This document shows positions 45,042 to 52,964 of a stretch of DNA of 64,000 nucleotides, one piece after another (position 1 is the stretch's first letter; every line of letters starts with the position of its first letter). The notes beneath the pieces were generated by a model. That model did no database searches. It worked only from the letters and a program-made list of their open reading frames with translations, and was not told the DNA's origin. Made by a program: the position numbers and the translations under genes. The stretch is from QKMZ01 sp012965515 (GTDB taxonomy: Bacteria; Cyanobacteriota; Vampirovibrionia; Obscuribacterales; Obscuribacteraceae): positions 92,662-156,661 of the forward strand of contig CALFMP010000022.1 in the NCBI GenBank assembly GCA_937879965.1, read 5' to 3'.

Positions 45042-45491
45042 TTAAGCTTTTCTGTCTTCGCGTCTGCCCCGGCGCTCTTCACGCCAGATAGTGAAAGAGT
45101 GTTTGATTTCTTTGCCGTCGGTCGTATTGATAGCTTCGCCAACCAGTGAGCTTTCCGGCAACCTGCTGAGCAGGTCGTGTTCAAAACGGCTGAGAATGCC
45201 GCTAAAGTTTTGATTACCCAGAGCTTCGCTTACCGGAATCCATTTGATGTCCTTTGAGAACAGTGACTTAATAGCGCCGGCGCGGTTTTCTACGCCTTCG
45301 CCTTCTTGATTGTCGAGTTCGACATTGTATGAATGTCCAACAAAGAGATATTTCGGACCAGGATAAGCTGATGCTTTTTTGTAGTGGGTGAAATCAGGTT
45401 GGGGTAAAGAGGCACGACGTCTTTCTACTGCCGGTTTTTCTGTCTGTTGGTCCTTTGTGGCTGTGCCGCCGTCATTCTTCGGTTCTTTCAT
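45042..45491 (-). CDS. Hypothetical protein
   Basis: 149 residues. It has a charged, disordered N-terminus (Lys/Glu/Thr/Gln, about 35 residues), then a compact mixed domain (KYLFVGHSYNVELDN, GAIKSLFSKDIKWIPVSEAL, SGILSRFEHDLLSRLPESSL, KHSFTIWREER) and a very basic C-terminus (RRGRREDRKA). No signal peptide or membrane helix. It is not recognised. The basic ending could bind nucleic acid or polyphosphate, but this is only a composition-based guess. Its strand is opposite to both neighbours, so it is a single-gene unit. Confidence 0.62.
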   Translation of the reverse strand: MKEPKNDGGTATKDQQTEKPAVERRRASLPQPDFTHYKKASAYPGPKYLFVGHSYNVELDNQEGEGVENRAGAIKSLFSKDIKWIPVSEALGNQNFSGILSRFEHDLLSRLPESSLVGEAINTTDGKEIKHSFTIWREERRGRREDRKA

Positions 45492-45726
45492 CTGGCTCTT
45501 TACTCCCCTCTAGTGGGTTTGTCGGTATGGCGAACCTGTAATTATATTCCTGGCTGACTGCTGACAACCACCACTAGATGTCATTTTTATCTATTTGATA
45601 TGTGTGAATCGGTATATCTCGTATCAAATTCAACACCGACTGTCCGAGGTGGGAACCGAGCATTTAAAATATGGTCTCAACGGGCGAATGTTTGTGCCGC
45701 CCCGAAATTATAGGAAGCCATTCGAT

Positions 45727-45888
45727 ATGAACGAGAACGACCTGGCAGATTGCGGCAATCCGAGTTGTGGTTGCACGTGCCAACCTAATGAGGACTATTG
45801 CAGCGAGAATTGTCAGATCGCAGGCGCTTTACCGGATGCGCCTTGCCAATGCGGACATCCAGGCTGCGCTAGCGGTCCGATTTCTTAA
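45727..45888 (+). CDS. Bacterial metallothionein (SmtA-type)
   Basis: 53 residues from ATG 45727; AGGAAG lies 9 nt upstream, so longer in-frame starts are unneeded. Nine Cys arranged as DCGNPSCGCTCQPNEDYCSE then NCQ and APCQCGHPGCAS closely match the cyanobacterial SmtA scheme (CxxCxCxC, YCSExC, CGHxxC), including the His of CGH that helps ligate zinc. It should bind Zn/Cd/Cu in the cytosol. It is shorter and more canonical than the protein at 35301. The monooxygenase-like gene follows 39 bp downstream. Confidence 0.85.
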   Translation: MNENDLADCGNPSCGCTCQPNEDYCSENCQIAGALPDAPCQCGHPGCASGPIS

Positions 45889-45927
45889 TTCTGCCGATAG
45901 TTGATTGATGAAATTGCGGAGGAGTGT

Positions 45928-46236
45928 ATGAGTTCCAGCAATGGAAAGCCTTTGTGCCTGATAGTTAAAGTCAAAGCAGTTCCAGGCAAAGAGCTGGAAC
46001 TCAAAGAAGTGCTCACCAGAATGATCGAACCGACTCGACAGGAGCCGGGCTGCATTGCATATCAGCTCTACGCGAATGAAAAGAGCGACACATTCTTTTT
46101 CTATGAACTGTGGGAAACGGCTGCACACCTCGATGCGCATGGAAAAACTGAGCACTATCAGCGTCTTGTCAAAGAACGAGTGGGGCTGGTAGCAGATGGT
46201 GGTGAAAACACCCGCCTGGAAGAGGTTTTAGTCTAA
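45928..46236 (+). CDS. Antibiotic-biosynthesis-monooxygenase-like (ABM) protein
   Basis: 102 residues from ATG 45928, directly after GGAGGAG. It has a single ferredoxin-like ABM domain: LCLIVKVKAVPGKELELKEV, PTRQEPGCIAYQLY, TFFFYELWETAAHLDAH and HYQRLVKERV. ABM proteins include quinol monooxygenases (YgiN), haem-degrading enzymes and dimeric proteins without activity. The GCIAYQLY and YELWE motifs fit the YgiN-type subgroup. It lies downstream of the metallothionein and converges on the MFS gene at 46267. Confidence 0.88.
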   Translation: MSSSNGKPLCLIVKVKAVPGKELELKEVLTRMIEPTRQEPGCIAYQLYANEKSDTFFFYELWETAAHLDAHGKTEHYQRLVKERVGLVADGGENTRLEEVLV

Positions 46237-46266
46237 TACTGCCGGACGGAACTCAGGCGAAACGCC

Positions 46267-47616
46267 TTAATGCGCGAGAATTTCTGCTTCTTCCTCAGCA
46301 ATTAGAAGACCTTTTTCGATATAGATAGGTCTGGTTTCTTTTCGCCACTGAGGCAAGGCGCGGTAGAAAATGATGGAAACTATCAAGCAATAGACTCCGC
46401 AGATCAAGAGCGTATTTGACAAACCAATTTTGTTTGCCAGGGCACCTGCGCCCAGACTTCCTATTGGTGCGGCTCCCATGAATGCCATGGTAAACAGGCT
46501 CATGACTCTTCCACGTTTATCTTCTTCAACAATCGTTTGCAAAATGGTGTTTATCGAAGCCATTTGAAGCATCATGCAAGCACCGATTGCAGCAAGAACC
46601 AACATCGCTGGCCAGAAGCCGTTAACGAAAGAAAAAACGATCAACAAGATCGAAAAGGCAAAGGAGCTTATGGTGATCCATCTGCTCAAACCAACCACAG
46701 ACTTCCTGGAAGCAAGGGCAAGAGTGGCGCCTAGAGAGCCAATTGCCGAACCGGACATCAAATAACCAAGTGTGTTCGAATCGCCGTGAATTTTATGCAC
46801 GAAAACAGGCAGGAGCATTGCATAAGCCATTCCGCCAATACCAAAAATTCCAAGATGAATGATAAGTTGGCGCACGGAGCGGGTCTTTGCGACATAGTCG
46901 AGACCAACTTTCAATTCGCTCAGTATGGATCTCTGCTTAACCGTTTGCTCACTTTCGTTTGCATTGAGTCCTGCTTTCTTTTTCGTATGAATGAGAAAAA
47001 GAGCGCCAATCACAGGGATGTAGCTGAAAGCATTTATCAGGAAACACATTCCCGTTCCTACTGACGCCACGATGAAACCAGCCAGCGCCGGACCAATCAG
47101 ACGAGTAATGTTCATCAAGGTGGAATTCATCGCAATGGCAGCAGGAAGGTCTTCTTTTTTGTCGACAAGATCGAAGACAAATGCAGAGCGTGTAGGCATG
47201 TCAAATGCGCTTATGACGCCTGCAAAAACGCCCAGGGCAATCAGATGCCAGACTTGAACCTGATTGGTAATGGTAAGAAATGCCAGAAGTGACGCTTCGA
47301 TCATCGCCAAGAACTGCACGATAACAATAACCTTCTTGCGATCCAGCCGATCTGCAAAAACACCTGCAAAAGGCATCACAAAGAGAGAGGGCAACTGGCT
47401 GGACGCTCCGACAACGGCGAGCATGAACGGCGAATTGGTAATCGTGTATGTGAACCAGGAAAGTGCGACCATCTGCATCCAGGTGCCAACGAGCGAAACG
47501 AATTGCCCGCCGAAATAGAGAGCGTAGTTTTTGTTTCTAAAAATGGAAAAAATCCCGCTACTTCCTCTCCCCTGCGCATCCTGAGGGGCTTTCTTGTAGG
47601 CGACAGACGAATTCAT
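46267..47616 (-). CDS. MFS exporter (MFS_3-like) of the TetR unit
   Basis: 449 residues with 12 membrane segments. FRNKNYALYFGGQFVSLVGTWMQMVALSWF is the opening signature of the drug-efflux MFS_3 branch and FADRLDRKKVIVIVQ is the loop 2-3 motif. It lacks the soluble C-terminal domain of the exporter at 30294. A TetR regulator gene lies 77 bp upstream on the same strand, so the regulator and pump form one operon, probably de-repressed by the exported compound. The substrate is unknown. The stretch between the two genes contains no promoter that I can see. Confidence 0.85.
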   Translation of the reverse strand: MNSSVAYKKAPQDAQGRGSSGIFSIFRNKNYALYFGGQFVSLVGTWMQMVALSWFTYTITNSPFMLAVVGASSQLPSLFVMPFAGVFADRLDRKKVIVIVQFLAMIEASLLAFLTITNQVQVWHLIALGVFAGVISAFDMPTRSAFVFDLVDKKEDLPAAIAMNSTLMNITRLIGPALAGFIVASVGTGMCFLINAFSYIPVIGALFLIHTKKKAGLNANESEQTVKQRSILSELKVGLDYVAKTRSVRQLIIHLGIFGIGGMAYAMLLPVFVHKIHGDSNTLGYLMSGSAIGSLGATLALASRKSVVGLSRWITISSFAFSILLIVFSFVNGFWPAMLVLAAIGACMMLQMASINTILQTIVEEDKRGRVMSLFTMAFMGAAPIGSLGAGALANKIGLSNTLLICGVYCLIVSIIFYRALPQWRKETRPIYIEKGLLIAEEEAEILAH

Positions 47617-47693
47617 AGTAACCGTGACTCCAAACCTAAATCTACCGACTGGATTAGGTCAGGAATGTTCCTTGCTTGGAACTTTCAAAGCGA

Positions 47694-48335
47694 TCAGGGG
47701 TTTATGCCTGATTTGCTTGGCGAACCAGTTATGCCTGGCAAGCAGAACCCAATCAGGGTGGACGTAACGTCCGCCGGGTTCCAATCCGTATCTTTTGAAT
47801 AGCGTGCGCGGACCGGTTTGTGTCGTGTAAGAAAGCAAACGATTAAGCTGAGCATGAACTCAAAACGCCACTGGTAATCTGCTTCGGTCAGACCAGGGAC
47901 AAATCTTTCGATCGCCTCGATAAACTTGTTTCGGCAAGCCGCATAATGCCTATCCACAAGCGAGTATACAGGTTCAGGCTCGGTTTGCGCGCGACCAAGA
48001 AATGTGGAGAGCGTTTCTCCCTTTTTGCCTAACTTCTTAATCAAGTTAAGCGGCGGTTCGTAGAAAGCAAAGAGAACATCTTCGATTGAAGCATCGTCCA
48101 TAGACAGCGAATTTTCCAGGCGCTTCAATTGCTCTACTACAACAGGCGCAGCGAAACGTTCTGTCACGGCTTCGTATAGCTCTTCCTTGGTACCGAAGTG
48201 ATAGGCAATAGCCGCGACGTTCACTTTCGCATCTTTGATGATCGCTCGCAAGGACGTACCTGCAAAGCCATCGCGTGCAAAGTGTTTTTCCGCCACATCC
48301 AGAATATGGTTCTTAGTATCTGATTTTGTCGGCAT
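47694..48335 (-). CDS. TetR/AcrR-family transcriptional repressor
   Basis: 213 residues from ATG 48335; a TTG two codons earlier is unneeded. The N-terminal helix-turn-helix (KNHILDVAEKHFARDGFAGTSLRAIIKDAKVNVAAIAYHFGTKEELYEAV) is typical. The C-terminal ligand domain is longer than the minimum and rich in aromatics; its middle (FLGRAQTEPEPVYSLVDRHY) recalls the CecR/YbiH-type subgroup. It is followed by its presumed target, the MFS exporter. The likely operator is the palindrome at 48396-48415, between this gene and the divergent histidine kinase gene. Confidence 0.88.
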   Translation of the reverse strand: MPTKSDTKNHILDVAEKHFARDGFAGTSLRAIIKDAKVNVAAIAYHFGTKEELYEAVTERFAAPVVVEQLKRLENSLSMDDASIEDVLFAFYEPPLNLIKKLGKKGETLSTFLGRAQTEPEPVYSLVDRHYAACRNKFIEAIERFVPGLTEADYQWRFEFMLSLIVCFLTRHKPVRARYSKDTDWNPADVTSTLIGFCLPGITGSPSKSGINP

Positions 48336-48367
48336 CGTCAATTTTTCCCGCTCAGTTTCAGACTAAC

Positions 48368-48415
48368 TTGACAGGGAATACATGTCAACTGTATGATTCA
48401 ATCAGTTGATTGAAT
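48368..48415. promoter_or_regulatory. Divergent promoter with two inverted-repeat operators
   Basis: TTGACA (48368-48373), an 18-bp spacer and TATGAT (48392-48397) form a good sigma-70 promoter on the plus strand, toward the histidine kinase. It is overlaid by two palindromes: TTGACA-N9-TGTCAA (48368-48388) and the perfect 20-mer ATTCAATCAGTTGATTGAAT (48396-48415). The latter has the size and symmetry of TetR-family operators and would block both directions. Confidence 0.68.
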
Positions 48416-48458
48416 TTCTTGTTGCCCAGTGTTTCACGACTGGGCGGGGAACGGCTTT

Positions 48459-49592
48459 ATGGCAATCGGAATGGATACAGAACCGCTCGTCAATTTCGAC
48501 ACCCTTCGTCTTATCCTGGACAACATGGTGGATGGTGTGATCGTTGCGGATGACAAATGCAATTTCATCGTTTACAACAGCAAAGCGGAAGAAATTGTCG
48601 GTCGCAGCGTTACTGACAGCAGGCATGAAGTATGGCCAAGTTATTTCGGCATTTTCAAACCGGATCAAAAAACACTGTGTCCACCTGAGGAGTTACCCAT
48701 GACACGGGCGATAAGGGGAGAGCCGGTATTCCAGGAGGAAGCCTGGATACGAAACGAGAACATTCCCCAGGGTGTTTGGGTAAGCATCAACGCTACTCCG
48801 CTAAGAAATGAGTCGGGTGCGATCGTCGGCGGTGTTGGAGTGTTTCGCGATATCACCAATCAAAAGCTAGCCGCACAAAAGATCGAACAAGCGGCCGAAG
48901 ACCTCGCTAAATCACACAAAGAGCTGCAAAATCTTGCTTTTGCCGTGTCGCACGAATTACAAGGCCCTATAAGTATCGTCACGAGTTATCTGAACTTACT
49001 TTCAATTCGCTACAAAGATCGCTTGGGCGCAGACGCGGATGAATTTATAGACAAAGTGGTAAACGCAAGCAAGATTATCGAGCGAATGCTTGATGATTTG
49101 TGGATTTATGCGCGCATAAATAAACAGGATACCGAAGCAAGAGAGATCAGTCTGACCGGACTAGTGGATGACCTTTTGAATGAAATGCGCTCGAAAATTG
49201 AAAGTAACGGTGCCACTGTAACACGCGCGATACTGCCGATTGTGCGTGGTCACAAAGCACAAATACACTATTTGTTCAAAGCAGTACTCGACAATGCAAT
49301 CGATTTCAAAAGTCCCAACTGCCTGCCGCGAATTGATGTCAGAGTTGAGGAAGAAGGTGAGTTTTGGTGGTTCTCCATCGAAGATAACGGAATTGGGATC
49401 AAACAAGACGAGTGCCGCGAAATATTCAAACTATTCCATCGAATTCATGGGAAACCAGAGGGTGGGCGAACGGGCATGGGTCTGCCAATTGCCAGAAAGA
49501 TCGTCGAACACCACAGAGGACAAATCTATTTCGAATCAGAAAAAGGAAGCGGCTCGACAATAAAATTTAGCCTTCCTAAGTCTGATGCTTGA
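48459..49592 (+). CDS. PAS-domain sensor histidine kinase (orphan)
   Basis: 377 residues from ATG 48459, 8 nt after GGGGA. A PAS domain (about residues 15-140: LRLILDNMVDGVIVADDKCNF to GVGVFRDITNQK) ends in the usual coiled-coil linker. HisKA then has AFAVSHELQGPISIV, where the normal SHELR is SHELQ with the phospho-acceptor His intact. The HATPase domain follows with DNAIDF (N box), SIEDNGIGI (G1) and RTGMGLPIARKI (G2). There are no membrane segments, so it is a soluble sensor. No response regulator is adjacent. The promoter overlaps the TetR operator. Confidence 0.9.
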   Translation: MAIGMDTEPLVNFDTLRLILDNMVDGVIVADDKCNFIVYNSKAEEIVGRSVTDSRHEVWPSYFGIFKPDQKTLCPPEELPMTRAIRGEPVFQEEAWIRNENIPQGVWVSINATPLRNESGAIVGGVGVFRDITNQKLAAQKIEQAAEDLAKSHKELQNLAFAVSHELQGPISIVTSYLNLLSIRYKDRLGADADEFIDKVVNASKIIERMLDDLWIYARINKQDTEAREISLTGLVDDLLNEMRSKIESNGATVTRAILPIVRGHKAQIHYLFKAVLDNAIDFKSPNCLPRIDVRVEEEGEFWWFSIEDNGIGIKQDECREIFKLFHRIHGKPEGGRTGMGLPIARKIVEHHRGQIYFESEKGSGSTIKFSLPKSDA

Positions 49593-49722
49593 TTCTCAAA
49601 CAAGTCGATTGTTTCTCGAAGGTTAGAGAAGCACTTGGGCTGCCTAATTTTGCAATAGCGACGACCGCTATGATCCTGGGAATATTGCTGGCAGTATGGT
49701 GTCCGGCTGCAGCAGGTAAAGG

Positions 49723-50526
49723 ATGTTCCACAGCGAACAAGCACAGAGAAAGCGCCGTTTGGTAGGTGCTTCATTGCTTTGTTCTGCGTTTCTCCTCTTA
49801 GCTTTTGGCCTGCCTCCCACTGAGTCAAAGCCAAGCCCAAAAGACAGTGGGGGCAAAGGAAAACTTCTCTATATTGAAGGAGCAAGCGACTTGTTCGCGA
49901 ATTTCAAAGCAAGAGCCTCCAGATCAAAAATTCATATTGAAAGCAAAATGGGAGGTTCTATCTGGGACGATAAGACCCCCGAGAAAGTCCTTGTATACAA
50001 CAACGAAAACAAAGTCTATTTTCTGCAAGATGCCAAAGCATATTTAACAGACTTGAATCAAGACTTTTTGCCAATTCCCATCGAAGACTTGGATGCTCCG
50101 ACAAAGGTGCAATTCGACGGCAGACCAGCAAAGAGATACCTTGGCTATGCGAAACTCGGCAAGATGGGCAAGCAGTGTGTTGCTGACTTTACCTGCCTCG
50201 ATGGATTCGCACTCACTCCGAGTGCTCACCGCATGTGGTGCCGCTTCCTGGGTTTAAACAGAGGCGATTTCGGTCTTCCTGTTCTACTTACGCAAAGGCG
50301 CGCCAGAGTAGTAGGCTATGACGACAAGACAGTAAAGCTGGGACAGCCGGTCTGGTGCAGGGTGCTCACGACTACCAAAGCAAGAGACTTGCCCTTGCAG
50401 GCAGACAGTTTTGCCGTCAAGGCGGACTGGAAACAAGCAAAGGATAAAGCCGCGCTGTTCTTCTCTAAGGACGGCAGTCTGCAAGCAAAAGACATTGATG
50501 ACTTCTTCAGATCCAGCGCCAAGTGA
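49723..50526 (+). CDS. Exported hypothetical protein
   Basis: 267 residues. The signal peptide is RRLVGASLLCSAFLLLAFGLPPTES after a basic start. The mature part contains IHIESKMGGSIWDDKTPEKVLVY, AYLTDLNQDFLPIPIEDLDAP, QFDGRPAKRYLGYAKLG and a late ARDLPLQADSFAVKADWKQA. The order and size of these blocks resemble the exported protein at 13908, so they may be distant paralogues. Single Cys residues (KQCVADFTCLDG, MWCRFLG, VWCRVLTT) could form disulfides. It is not recognised. It converges on the rhomboid gene with only 4 bp between stops. Confidence 0.66.
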   Translation: MFHSEQAQRKRRLVGASLLCSAFLLLAFGLPPTESKPSPKDSGGKGKLLYIEGASDLFANFKARASRSKIHIESKMGGSIWDDKTPEKVLVYNNENKVYFLQDAKAYLTDLNQDFLPIPIEDLDAPTKVQFDGRPAKRYLGYAKLGKMGKQCVADFTCLDGFALTPSAHRMWCRFLGLNRGDFGLPVLLTQRRARVVGYDDKTVKLGQPVWCRVLTTTKARDLPLQADSFAVKADWKQAKDKAALFFSKDGSLQAKDIDDFFRSSAK

Positions 50527-50530
50527 TCGA

Positions 50531-52171
50531 CTACGCTTCCTGTGTGGCAAGATTGAGTTTTGCTTGCTTTCTTGGCTGCAGCAAAAGGCCGAGCAGGAAA
50601 CCAAAAACCAGTCCACCAAGGTGCGCCATAGATGCGACGTGCGGCACATATTGATCGAGCACGATTTGGGAGAGCGCAAGTCCGAGCATCCAGGCGAGTT
50701 CTTGTCGGCGAACACCACGAGGCAGTGAGTCTTTCAGGCGCCATATTCCTGCAGCTACCGCACCAAAAATTCCCATGACCGCGCCGGAGGCTCCTATTGC
50801 AGGCATGTGCTTAGCAAGTAAAACGTGGCAAATACCGCTCAATGTTCCCGCGGCAATGAAAATAAAGAGAAAGCGGCCTGGACCGTAGATGTTCACCGCC
50901 ATTCGCCCAAACCAGAACAATCCAATTACGTTTATCAATGCATGAGAAGTGTGAGCGTGCAAAAAGAGATACGTTATGAGCCTCCACCACTGCCCATGCA
51001 GGACCGCATTTGGTTCGAGCCTGCCAGACAAATGCCAAATCAAAAGAGGTTCACAGCCACTAATATAGTTCGGCAAAATGCGAATAACTTCGACCGACAA
51101 TATCATTAGAAAAAGAATCAGGACGATCAGACCAATAACGACAAAAGAGGTTTTATTGGGAAAAATGATTCGCTCGACAAATTCACATTGCTCGAAGATG
51201 CGCCAGCCACGTGCAATAGCACCCGACACATTGCCTCTCAGGTGAACGGTTTCACCCGAGTTCGCCTTTTCCAGCTGATGTTGAACCCGAGCCTGCCAGT
51301 TTGCCGGTCCATTTTGCGCTGCGATTAGTTCTGCGCATTTTTGAAAGAGCGCTTTCGCTTCACCGATCTTTTCTGCCGCGACCTGGCAACGAGCCAACCA
51401 ATATAGTTTCACATACTCAGGCAGTTCGGTCTTGCCACCTTCGCCGATTTCAAACATCTTTTCGGTCTCACGCATAGCACCAAGCAAAGCGAAATACGGA
51501 AGCAATGTCAGAGCGACACTCTTTGTACTGGCTCTAGACTCATTCAACTGGGAGCGCTCAAGAGTGAGGGCAGCCTGATCTGCATTTCCTACTTCAAGGT
51601 AAGCTCTCGATGCAGCCAGAGACAAGCGACTGGAAACGTTGGTGGCAGCAGAAGCAGCGGCTTCATACTCATCAACGATCAATTGCCACTGCCCAAGAAC
51701 CGCCCGTCCTGAAAGACGATATGTATAGATCACATCGCTGACGGCTTTTGGAAGCTTCTTTTTCTCCCACGAATGCAAAATTTCCAGAGCTTCGTCTACG
51801 CGCCTTTCCAGAAACAAGGAATTTGCGGTAGTCATGTCGATCCAGAACTGTCCAGGTTGTCCCCAATAGAAATATTTCAATTGGTGCGCACATTCGATTG
51901 CTTGTTTGGCGCGCAAAAGCGAAACACATGTATCTAGCCGCGAGAGCAATACACGCGGAATAATCGCGAATATGACAAAGAGCGCCCAGCCGAGAATCGC
52001 ATAAAACCAGTCTGGACCCAGGGTCAAACCTAAGATTGCGCAAACTCCAATCGCAAGCACCTGCAGGATGAAACCCCAGGCCCACGCAAAGCCGAGCCTG
52101 GCGCGCAGACACAGGGCAAGCACCGAAAACATTAGCAGCGGATATAACCAGAAGCTGAACTGCGACGGCAT
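50531..52171 (-). CDS. Rhomboid intramembrane serine protease with N-terminal helical domain
   Basis: 546 residues. Residues 1-75 contain two to three membrane helices. Residues 85-325 form a soluble TPR-like helical region (VDEALEILHSWEKKKLPK, AASRAYLEVGNADQAALTLE, LARCQVAAEKIGEAKALFQKCAEL). The rhomboid core begins at the helix VVIGLIVLILFLMILSVEVI. WWRLITYLFLHAHTSHALIN, the catalytic Ser in AIGASGAVMGIFGA and catalytic His in ASMAHLGGLVFGFLLG are all present, so it should be active. Rhomboids cut substrates within the membrane; the large helical insert may recruit them. It is the third gene of the operon aldehyde dehydrogenase-NanE-rhomboid. Confidence 0.88.
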   Translation of the reverse strand: MPSQFSFWLYPLLMFSVLALCLRARLGFAWAWGFILQVLAIGVCAILGLTLGPDWFYAILGWALFVIFAIIPRVLLSRLDTCVSLLRAKQAIECAHQLKYFYWGQPGQFWIDMTTANSLFLERRVDEALEILHSWEKKKLPKAVSDVIYTYRLSGRAVLGQWQLIVDEYEAAASAATNVSSRLSLAASRAYLEVGNADQAALTLERSQLNESRASTKSVALTLLPYFALLGAMRETEKMFEIGEGGKTELPEYVKLYWLARCQVAAEKIGEAKALFQKCAELIAAQNGPANWQARVQHQLEKANSGETVHLRGNVSGAIARGWRIFEQCEFVERIIFPNKTSFVVIGLIVLILFLMILSVEVIRILPNYISGCEPLLIWHLSGRLEPNAVLHGQWWRLITYLFLHAHTSHALINVIGLFWFGRMAVNIYGPGRFLFIFIAAGTLSGICHVLLAKHMPAIGASGAVMGIFGAVAAGIWRLKDSLPRGVRRQELAWMLGLALSQIVLDQYVPHVASMAHLGGLVFGFLLGLLLQPRKQAKLNLATQEA

Positions 52172-52194
52172 CAGATGAGGGACCTACCTATTTG

Positions 52195-52941
52195 TTAATG
52201 CCGATCAGTTTTGCGAGCCGGAATTGCTTTGACGAATCGCTGTGTTATTAATTGTGGTCGCGTGATTGCCGAACCCACAACAACCGCGTGAACACCTAAT
52301 TCAAATGCACGTGTCACTTCTTCCGGATGCCACACACGTCCTTCTAAGATGACCGGGCAATCCATGTGTTGGCACAAATCCTTCAAAAATTCAAAGCTTG
52401 GCCCGTGTTCGGGCGGCAAAACTGTTTCCTCAGTATATCCGTACATTGTAGAAGAAATCACATCGGCACCAGCTTCACGCGCCGCAACGCCTTCAGAAAA
52501 GGTCGCCACGTCTGCCCAGACCGGCAAGTTAAGTAGATTATGAATCTTCTCAATTTGCTCCTTCAATGTCAGTCCATCGGGGCGAGGACGCCCGGTAGCA
52601 TCAAGCGCGATTATGTCCGCACCGGCTTGAGCCAGTGATTCCGCCTCGGCGAAAGAGCCGGTGATATAGACCTTTTTCAGCCGATCGCTTGGTGCAATCG
52701 AGTCGTCTTTTGTCAGACCGATTATGGGCAGTTTGGTGTTAGCTCGAACCAGTTTTATATTCTCGACGCCTTCGAGTCTCAAAGCGCCGGCACCACCATT
52801 AATGGCAGATAGCGCCAGGGCAAGAATGTGCTCAGGCGAGCAGAGCGGTTCGCCCGTACTCGCCTGGCAGGAAACAATCAGTTCGCCGCCAACTTGTTTG
52901 ACAGCCTGCCACTCGCGGCGGCCGGGTGCGGCTTCGACCAT
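52195..52941 (-). CDS. nanE: N-acetylmannosamine-6-phosphate 2-epimerase
   Basis: 248 residues, a TIM-barrel enzyme. Family blocks are GELIVSCQASTGEPLCSPEHIL, GGAGALRLEGVENI, PIIGLTKDD, VYITGSFAEAESLAQAGADIIALDATGRPRP, STMYGYT and CPVILEGRVWHPEEVTRAFELGVHAVVVGSAITRP. It converts ManNAc-6-P to GlcNAc-6-P in sialic-acid or ManNAc catabolism. No NanA lyase or NanK kinase is in the window, so it may serve amino-sugar recycling instead. It lies 23 bp downstream of the aldehyde dehydrogenase gene and 23 bp upstream of the rhomboid gene. Confidence 0.9.
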   Translation of the reverse strand: MVEAAPGRREWQAVKQVGGELIVSCQASTGEPLCSPEHILALALSAINGGAGALRLEGVENIKLVRANTKLPIIGLTKDDSIAPSDRLKKVYITGSFAEAESLAQAGADIIALDATGRPRPDGLTLKEQIEKIHNLLNLPVWADVATFSEGVAAREAGADVISSTMYGYTEETVLPPEHGPSFEFLKDLCQHMDCPVILEGRVWHPEEVTRAFELGVHAVVVGSAITRPQLITQRFVKAIPARKTDRH

Positions 52942-52964
52942 TTCACTTTCCTCTTTCTCTTTAG

